Part shown: positions 57,432 through 64,000 of the stretch, piece by piece
Layout: each line of letters begins with the position of its first letter
How positions within the stretch are numbered: the stretch's first letter is position 1
Assembly (NCBI GenBank): GCA_022457065.1
Contig: JAJGBQ010000001.1
Span: forward strand, 3,472,001-3,536,000
Direction of reading: 5' to 3'
Length of the DNA stretch: 64,000 nt
From: Curvularia sp. ZM96
Taxonomy: Eukaryota; Ascomycota; Dothideomycetes; Pleosporales; Pleosporaceae
The notes under the pieces: model-generated
The model's database searches: none
Seen by the model: only the letters and a program-made list of their open reading frames with translations
Told to the model about the DNA's origin: nothing
Program-made: the position numbers and the translations under genes

Positions 57432-59267
57432 TCATCTTCCATTAACCCTGGTAGCCCCGTTCCGTCCATTCACTTCATCTTTTCCAGGAACAGGTACCAT
57501 GCTCCCCAGTTGACCCTCCTCTGCCATCTTCTTCTGCCAAGGCAGCATATCTCTGGCTGGTCGGGCCGGGCCAACCTCACCTCCATGTCTTCTTTTCTCA
57601 GCCCACTCATCAATATCCTTTTGTTCAACAAAATTCCCATGCAAGCCCAGTCGGAGTTTGACAGGGAGATGAACAATAGCAAGGGGGCCCTGAGCAAGTT
57701 TCTGAGCATCAAAGATCAAGATATCGTTGCGCAGGACGTCAAGATGATTCAAAAGCGCCATGATATACCCATCGCCTTCCTTGAAGTTTGCTGAAGAAGA
57801 TTCCTTGGGCACGAAAATCGGTTCTTGGAATGTGGATGTTGGACCTGCCCAATACACGTCTTTTCTACCCGTGTCCCATTCATAGTGGCCAAGCACGTTG
57901 AAAAGACCCCCAGCAGGTGGCCCACACTTGGAGATGTCGTAGGGTCTGTTCGGATCAATGTTGCATTGCCAGAAGTGGTTGTACTTCTTCGTCAGTACCC
58001 TATCGTCGATGCGAGAAAATTCACCATTGATGCCGTATAGTTTGTATGGCTGAACGCGCGTGTGAGTGGGCGAATGCGGGTCAAATACCCAGCGATAGGT
58101 ATCAGAGACAAGTTTGTTACGGCGGAGCAAAGTGCTCGGAGCATCAGTCTCGCTGTCTGGTGGGAAAAAGTAGAAGACGTTATCGGAGGCTACAGTCAAA
58201 TCAACCACTATCTTCCCATCGGAGTCTTCGTAAGAGCCAGCCACATGACCATGGAAGCCTGGTATCGTTAGTGCATATACTCAAGTTTCAACGAATGTCT
58301 TACCATTGTCAGCGCGTAGCCACACTATGTCTTCGGGCTTTCCATTCCGGCGTGGGACAATACCATACCACTGGTCCTCGTTTGGATCCCAAGCAAAGTG
58401 GTTGCCGCCTCTTTCGAGCCTCTCACTGTTGACTTTGATCGGAGTCAACGGCAATATCAGATAGTTTTTCGTAATTGCGCAGTCATGAATCATCCCACAA
58501 AACGGCGCTTTGTACCAGCACTCCTCCGTCTTCTTTCCCTCTTTCGAGATTGTGTACACGACAATATCGCAGCTAGCATCGTATCCGTTGCCTCCAGCTT
58601 CGTAGCCGTAGCAAACCATTTCTCCAGTATCTGGATCAAATTTGGGATGCGCAGTAAAAGTAGGTGATTGAACTTGGCCATCAAAGTCATAACGGCCGAT
58701 TGTTTCGAGTGTGATTGGGTCCATGGCGAACGGTGGGCCATCTTCCTTCATTGCAAGAAGTACACCTCGCCAGAAGATGATGTTGGTATTTGACGCAGTT
58801 CTTATGATGCCTCTCACCATCTCGTTATCGGTGTAGGGGTTTCTATATCGACCAAGCAACGCACGGCGCGCTTTTGTTTCCGCTTTGAAGCGATCCGTAT
58901 GCACATATCGCTGTCGAAAGTCGACATGGCCGTTCTCGAACCGAAATGCCGAAACTGAGCCGTCACCATTGAAGTGTATGTCTTCTTCGAATAGAGGCGG
59001 AAAGCGATGATCTGGCTGTATGCGAAAGAAGGTGCCATTGATTTCTTTTGGAATCTAGGGCGACTAAGGGTGAAGTTCTGTATCTATATGTATTGCCCGA
59101 CTTACTGTGCCGGTAGTCTCGAGCTCAAAGATATCTGCTTCAAGACGTGATGGCTTGTTGAAGCCGTGAAAAAACCCACTATCTGGGAACTTGACTTCAT
59201 CCCCGCACTTCCTGCCTCCTTGATAAGCCGGAGGTGCCGGAGAAGCAAGGGAAAAGATGTGTGCCAT
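57432..59267 (-). CDS. Carotenoid-cleavage-oxygenase family, lignostilbene-dioxygenase-like
   Basis: Three exons (59267-59106, 59054-58304, 58258-57432) encode 579 residues. The start of the fold (FNKPSRLEADIFELETTGT, then IPKEINGTFFRIQPDHRFPP) and NGDGSVSAFRFENGHVDFRQ resemble bacterial lignostilbene dioxygenases and fungal stilbene-cleaving CAO-1 more than retinal-forming enzymes. Candidate iron-binding His residues appear in FTAHPKFD, CGMIHDCAIT, FHGHVAGSYED and LRLGLHGNFV. The enzyme would use Fe(II) and O2 to split an aryl-conjugated double bond into two aldehydes, in the cytosol (no signal peptide). The last 60 residues are a basic/Gly-rich tail beyond the usual end. Isoeugenol-type or carotenoid substrates are alternatives. 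Confidence 0.9.
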
Positions 59268-60167
59268 GGTAAGCCCTCGCTCTCTTCGATTTTGGTAACT
59301 ACCACTATTTCGTCTATGGATGCTGGGTTTTCAGGTCAGCAGCCAAGTCTTGGGTGGTAACAAGCTATGAACTGCCGTGCCTGGAGGTGGTAGGAAGGGA
59401 TGTGGGGTACTTCACTTGCGGGGTAGCTTCCGGATACCTATGGGGTAATGTAGGTCGGGGTAATAGTACCGCATAGCATCGACAACGGCATAATATGTGC
59501 GATCAGATGACCAGACTAGCTGGGGCTTAGCTTAGGTCATCTCGAATGGTCGTGTTGCAGTATGTACGTATTATGAACGTTCCAAAATCTGTCATTGGGT
59601 ACGGAACTTGCCAAGGACAAAGCTAGTCAGTTATACGTGAAAGAATTCAGGTATGATGATGGACACAGCGTCTCAGCCCCGAATGCTTCTAACTTATGAA
59701 GGGACAGTTGGCGTGTCGCTTGGAAGGTGAGACTATTGGGTCAATGACCTGCCCCACATATTAATATCTAGTAAGAGCTCATCCAACGCTTTGCCGGATT
59801 GCAACTCCTTTTTTACAATATCACAAAGTTACAGTCCTTGAACTCCGATGTCTACATGATCAAAGCATGACGTTCATTATACAAACATCAAATTTATTCC
59901 TCGAACGATTCTTTGAGAGAGAAACAGGTATGCTGTTAGGTACTAATTATACTCTCTCGCCAAGAAGAATGCATTGAGACTCAGCAGTGAATTTCTAAAG
60001 CGTGAGATTCCTTCGATCCAGTAGTATATGAAAATCTAGACCCAAATAATCTAGCCATGTGTATCAGACGATGTAGTTGATGCTATCTTCCACAGCAGAA
60101 AGATTCGTGACTAAAATCATTGAACTAACGCGAGCGTGAGCATGAACACCCTGTTTGAAAGGTGTAT
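59268..60167. other. Intergenic interval between oxygenase and SnoaL-like genes
   Basis: This 900-bp interval holds the oxygenase promoter (GGGGTA repeats at 59404-59462) and, beyond about 59760, AT-rich sequence that should include the SnoaL-like 3' end. No gene is supported. Confidence 0.5.
59404..59462. promoter_or_regulatory. Four direct GGGGTA elements upstream of the oxygenase gene
   Basis: GGGGTA occurs at 59404, 59420, 59442 and 59457 on the + strand, 137-195 bp upstream of the oxygenase start codon. The second copy is part of GGGGTAGCTTCCG (59420-59432) and the third part of CTATGGGGTA (59438-59447). Both longer strings recur in the SnoaL/ALDH promoter. Confidence 0.65.
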
Positions 60168-61061
60168 TCATGGCGTGCCGTTCATCTCCGATTGAGGTTT
60201 ACTCAACACCAGCGGAGGAGAACTTGTCGACGGATCTTGTCCAAAGTGGGGCGCTCTCAAATCATCGTCAGCGACCTGCTCGCCTGTGACAGGGTGCTTG
60301 TAGTGGAACGGCACTACACGGGTATCTGGCCAAAGCATCGGATGCTCACACAAGACATCTGGGCCGTAAGGATCGTCTGGGAATGTTTTCGAGAGAAACG
60401 GGATGTAATTGGGCTTTGTGTATGCCCATCCTTTCTCGAACGTCGCATGCCAGAAGGGGAAGTACTTCAGCCGAAAGATCTTCCAGACGCCATCTTCTTT
60501 GATGTACTCGTTCTCATATACTCCACCTTCCCACCACTGCACTAGACCGCGAGGGTGCGTGTCCTTGATGCTGTCGTGCGTACCAGCACTCATCATGCTG
60601 CGGAATCTACCCTTGGCGCGAGTACCTTCGGCATTAATGTCGACTATGCCCTGCATTTGAGGATGGTCGAGCAGAAAACCGTAGACGGGTCCATTTCGTC
60701 CAGCTACGAATGTTTTGGCAAAACGTCCAATATAGAGGCGCTTGACGCCCTCTTTCCCGTTGTAGCGCCCTCCAAGGAATTCGACGCAGGTATCAGGGTG
60801 GTCGGCATAGAGATCGGCAACCTATCGTGATAAGACACCGATATTTCTCCGCATTACAGGTCTGCCTACCTCTTTATAGAGGCACTTGTCGAGATAGTAG
60901 CCATACGTGTATTGAAGTTTACGAATGTCTTCTTGGTCTGAGTGTGGGGTCAGCATCTTCTAAGCGCGAGTAATGGTTGGCTCAGCCCCACCACTTAGCC
61001 GCACTACCTCTGTTTGCAGCTTCTCTACCATAGTCCTCAACTGCTCGATTTCGCTAGCCAT
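60168..61061 (-). CDS. SnoaL-like (NTF2-fold) small enzyme or binding protein
   Basis: Three exons (61061-61008, 60959-60870, 60821-60168), with two 48-nt introns, encode 265 residues. A short N-terminal helix (MASEIEQLRTMVEKLQTE) precedes DIRKLQYTYGYYLDKCLYKE and VADLYADHPDTCVEFLGGRY. This is the typical opening of SnoaL_4/NTF2-like proteins, followed by GVYENEYIKEDGVWKIFRLKY, the sheet that closes the cone. A Pro-rich C-terminal extension (about 190-265) is characteristic of fungal members. SnoaL-fold proteins include cyclases, hydratases and decarboxylases. The chemistry here is unknown, but the position between an oxygenase and an aldehyde dehydrogenase suggests a step on an aryl substrate. 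No signal peptide is seen. Confidence 0.83.
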
Positions 61062-61577
61062 TTTACTATGAGTATTTGGCAAAAAGTATCGGTATGTACA
61101 CAAATCCCTCTCAGTTCAAGACTGCACATCGCGTTTTAACCTCAGTGGAATCGCACCAACCTAGCCACCTACGATGCTACCCCATTCTGCGGCCACTACG
61201 GCTATGGGGTAGCTTCCGTGCCGAATCCGCGAATGAAACAAACCACAGAAGCGGTGGTATAGCTGCGATATGCAGGAAATACCGGCTCGATAGTACCGAT
61301 GGAACTATCCCCAACGACCATGTGGAGCATGGGCGGCTGGGAACGTTTTGTGGTGGGGTCATCCACCCACAAGTCTCCCGCTATGCTAGCGTTTTTCCAA
61401 GAAAGAACCGCCACAGCCCTTGATCCTATAACATCTATTGAAGGAATATCTGAGACTCGCGAATTGCGTTGCAGCCCACTCTCTACCATTCAAACCCAAT
61501 CAACGCTTGTACCCTCTGCTAGCGAGTGGGGCGCTTTCAAAAGAGAAGAGCTGTGTTTCTGAACTTTGGCCTCCAAT
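61062..61577. promoter_or_regulatory. Divergent promoter SnoaL-like / aldehyde dehydrogenase
   Basis: The 516-bp region between divergent starts carries a perfect 10-bp inverted repeat (61176-61185 and 61204-61213) and the string CTATGGGGTAGCTTCCG at 61202-61218, which matches elements upstream of the oxygenase gene. Confidence 0.55.
61176..61213. promoter_or_regulatory. Perfect 10-bp inverted repeat, candidate operator
   Basis: GCTACCCCAT at 61176-61185 and ATGGGGTAGC at 61204-61213 are exact reverse complements with an 18-bp spacer that holds two CGG triplets. It lies 115-152 bp upstream of the SnoaL-like start. Spaced CGG triplets and inverted repeats are usual for Zn2Cys6 regulators, one of which ends the cluster. 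Confidence 0.6.
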
Positions 61578-63371
61578 ATGGGTTTGCCCGACAAGATCGA
61601 GACACGTCTTTTCATCAACGGAGAAGTTAGCCATCTGAAAACACTAGCGCTGGAGGCTTAATCTGACCACTGCACAGTTCGTTGAGTCGTCGAATGGCAA
61701 GACCTTTGATATTGTCAATCCGTCGACATTGAAGCTCGTTGCGAAAGGTTGCTCTTGTTGAGCCCTTATGAAGATATCCCAGTCTAATATTACCACAGTT
61801 CACGAGGCGTCTGAACAAGACACAGACAATGCAGTAGCAGCCGCAAAGGCCGCTTTTCCCGCATGGTCCCAACTCTCTCCAGACCAAAGAGGCCAGTATT
61901 TCAAGAAGCTAGCAAAGCTCATCCGAGAGAACAATGATGAGCTAGCTGCATTGGAAGCGAGCTCGATGGGCCGCCCAGTAGGAGAGTACATTGATGCACA
62001 CATAGGCGCTGCAAAATGGGAGCGCTACGCGGAATGTGGATACAATGTGCAAGGTGAGAATGCTGGCATGCGAGAGAATCGTTGAACTGACTCCAGGCAG
62101 GCACCACCAGCGTACAAACTCCGGGTTTTGTTAACATGACTCTACGCCAACCATACGGTGTAGTGGCAGGGATCATCCCCTGGAACGTTCCCCTCTATTT
62201 CTTGTCAAGCAAACTTGCTCCAGCGCTGATTGTTGGAAACACCGTGGTCCTTAAAAGCTCCGAGAAGGCTCCTTTGACTGTAGGTAAATGATTGATTGTT
62301 GGATTCGGAAGCTAATCTTGATAGTCTGCTAAAGTTGCTACTTTGGTACAACAAGCTGGATTTCCGCCCGGTGTGATCAATATCATCACTGGCTTTGGAA
62401 ATGTAAGTGGTTCAGTGTTGAGTCATCACATGGACGTTCGCGCTTTGTCATTCACTGGATCTAGCCGCACTGGACGAATTATCCAAGAAGCTGCGGCCAA
62501 GTCCAATCTCAAGCAAGTTTACCTCGAGCTGGGCGGGAAATCACCGGCAGTTATTTTCGAAGATGCCGACCTGGAGAAAGCAGTAAAGGAGACGGCGTAT
62601 AGCATTCGGTGGAACAGCGGCCAGGTCTGCATGGCCAACTCACGTATTTACGTGCAGAACACAGTGGCCGACAAGTACATTGAGCTGTTTAAGCAAAACT
62701 TTGAGAGTGAGGTCAAGATGGGCGATCCGCTGGCCTCGCCTCAGGATGGAGTCAACCATGGTCCCCAAGCAGATGGGGCACAACACAAGACGGTTCTCGC
62801 GTACCTAGAATCCGGAAAGCAGTCCGGCGCAGAACTGGTTACAGGTGGCGGCGCGCCTCCGGGCCGCGAAGGCTACTACATTCAGCCAACCATTTTCAAA
62901 AACACTCCAGAAGATGCCAAGATAATGAAGGAGGAGATTTTTGGCCCGGTGGTCAGCATCAACGTCTTCAGTTCGGAGGAGGAGGCCCTCGCCAAAGCCA
63001 ACGCGACTGAGTGCGTTTCACCCCCTTGATAAGCAGCATGGGGCACAGGCTGACTAATTCCTTACGGCGCAGGTTCGGACTATATGCCTCGGTGTACACC
63101 AAAAACATTGATCGCGCGCTGCGCTTTGCCAAGGGACTGGAGGCCGGAACGGTCGGTGTCAATTGCACCTCACCAGGTAAGGATTGCGCCTGTCTCTTCT
63201 CGTTCTCTCAAGCAAATGAGACGCTGGCTGATGTAACATGACACTGCAGCGACGGCCACCGACATGCCGTTTGGTGGATACAAGTCGTCTGGATCGGGCC
63301 GTGAAGGGGAGCCCTTCCACTCACTCGACAATTTCCTCGAGACCAAGACGGTGTTGATGAAGATTGGATAG
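61578..63371 (+). CDS. Aldehyde dehydrogenase (NAD(P)-dependent, ALDH superfamily)
   Basis: Seven exons (61578-61625, 61678-61747, 61799-62053, 62101-62279, 62325-63010, 63073-63176, 63250-63371) join in frame to 487 residues, a standard ALDH length. Motifs are IIPWNVPL (active-site Asn), FTGSSRTGR for the cofactor, LELGGKSPAV with the general-base Glu (about residue 253), NSGQVCMANSR with the nucleophilic Cys (about 287), EEIFGPVV, and MPFGGYKSSG near the end. It oxidises an aldehyde to the acid in the cytosol, and no targeting signal is visible. In this cluster a vanillin-like aromatic aldehyde from the oxygenase is the natural candidate. The acceptor at 62100 was chosen over the nearby AG at 62094 because only it keeps GTTSVQTPGF in frame. 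Confidence 0.93.
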
Positions 63372-63730
63372 CTGTGGCACACAGGACAGGACGGCAGTGG
63401 TGTACGGAGTACATAGGGGGACGAAGAAAGGATGAGCTGATTTGTCCGCTTGGCAGGCGCTAAGCCGTCTGGGGCGGAGGATTTGATTAGCCGATCGGCA
63501 GGTCCTGCAGGGTGGCTTTGCGTGAGCGCACACCAACGAACCATGCCCCCAGCAGATCCCCCATCCCCCGCTAGAAATGGAGTCCCTTTCCTTCTGCCCT
63601 CTCCACTGCTGCAACGGGCGCCATGCTCCGTGATCTCATCCAGGACTGCTGCAAGCGTGACGGATGAGTTGCATTGCGTCGCTACTAGTGTCATCTGATT
63701 TGGCCGGGCTATTGCGGCCCTCGGATCGAT
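63372..63730. promoter_or_regulatory. Intergenic interval ALDH / Zn2Cys6 regulator
   Basis: This 359-bp tandem interval carries the ALDH 3' end and the regulator promoter. I do not see a GGGGTA copy here, so the regulator may not be controlled like the enzyme genes. Confidence 0.4.
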
Positions 63731-64000
63731 ATGGCCGAGTACTCCGCCGCCCCGCCCCAGCCTCAGCTGCCTCGAGTACCACCAGCACCCAACAGCAGAG
63801 CTCCCAACGCCCACCGCGTGCACAGCAGCTGTGATCGCTGCCGAAGCAGGAAGACCAAAGTACGTATGCTGCTTATGCTGCCGTCTCCGTCCTTCCATCT
63901 CTTTATTCGTCCCTTTCTCCGTCCGTCTGCGTCCAATCTCAGCGCCAAGCAACTAACCATGGCCTGACATAGTGCATCGATCCCAGTACGACTCTCACTC
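63731..64000 (+). CDS. Zn2Cys6 transcription factor, 5' part only (runs off the window)
   Basis: Exon 1 (63731-63859) encodes 43 residues, Pro/Ala-rich and then HRVHSSCDRCRSRKTK. That is the first half of a fungal Zn2Cys6 binuclear cluster (Cys-x2-Cys-x6). A 113-nt intron (63860-63972) splits the motif immediately before the third Cys, and exon 2 resumes at 63973 with CIDPSTTLT before the window ends. Splitting at this point is common in fungal regulators. The rest, including the DNA-contact linker and the middle domain, is outside the window. Its position at the end of the catabolic genes makes it the likely pathway regulator, by inference only. Confidence 0.8.

Noticed and set aside
1..64000. 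tRNA genes, rRNA, CRISPR arrays, transposases
   Set aside because: Intergenic regions were read for tRNA B-box-like strings and for repeat arrays or transposase motifs. None was convincing; tRNAscan-SE would be needed to exclude tRNAs.

Overview
The window is nuclear DNA of a filamentous ascomycete. The genes are dense and mostly carry short introns of about 45-80 nt with GT-AG borders. Gene families point to Pezizomycotina, and the style suits Dothideomycetes (Pleosporales), although the lineage is inferred. I support 25 protein genes. I found no rRNA, CRISPR array, transposase or tRNA by eye. All intron borders below were placed by reading frame and family conservation.

Left region (1-5.7 kb): a Dal5-type permease, a dihydrodipicolinate-synthase-fold aldolase and a quinate/sugar-type permease, suggesting use of an organic or sugar acid. 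At 6.3-16 kb there is a head-to-head pair of large intronless paralogous SF1 helicases, separated by 1.8 kb that contains degenerate tandem repeats.

Core region (16-53 kb), mostly conserved housekeeping genes in order: LAA1/HEATR5 (AP-1 trafficking), a mitochondrial YebC/TACO1 protein, PET100, a peroxisomal enoyl-CoA isomerase/hydratase, a CCDC90/DUF1640 mitochondrial protein, tuberin TSC2, exportin CSE1, a mannitol dehydrogenase with an N-terminal extension, a secreted sedolisin, a Rab4/Ypt4-like GTPase with an insertion, a CTL choline-transporter-like protein, gamma-tubulin complex protein 2, and an SDR. Three genes within 4.5 kb (TACO1-like, PET100, CCDC90) all relate to mitochondria or cytochrome oxidase.

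Right region (54-64 kb): two hypothetical genes, then a likely catabolic cluster: NmrA-like reductase, lignostilbene-dioxygenase-like carotenoid oxygenase, SnoaL-like protein, aldehyde dehydrogenase, and a Zn2Cys6 regulator cut by the window edge. The oxygenase would cleave an aryl alkene to aldehydes, which the dehydrogenase would oxidise. A repeated GGGGTA element, including a shared 13-mer at almost the same distance from two start codons, lies in the promoters of the cluster. This is the most promising undescribed system here. The helicase pair is second.
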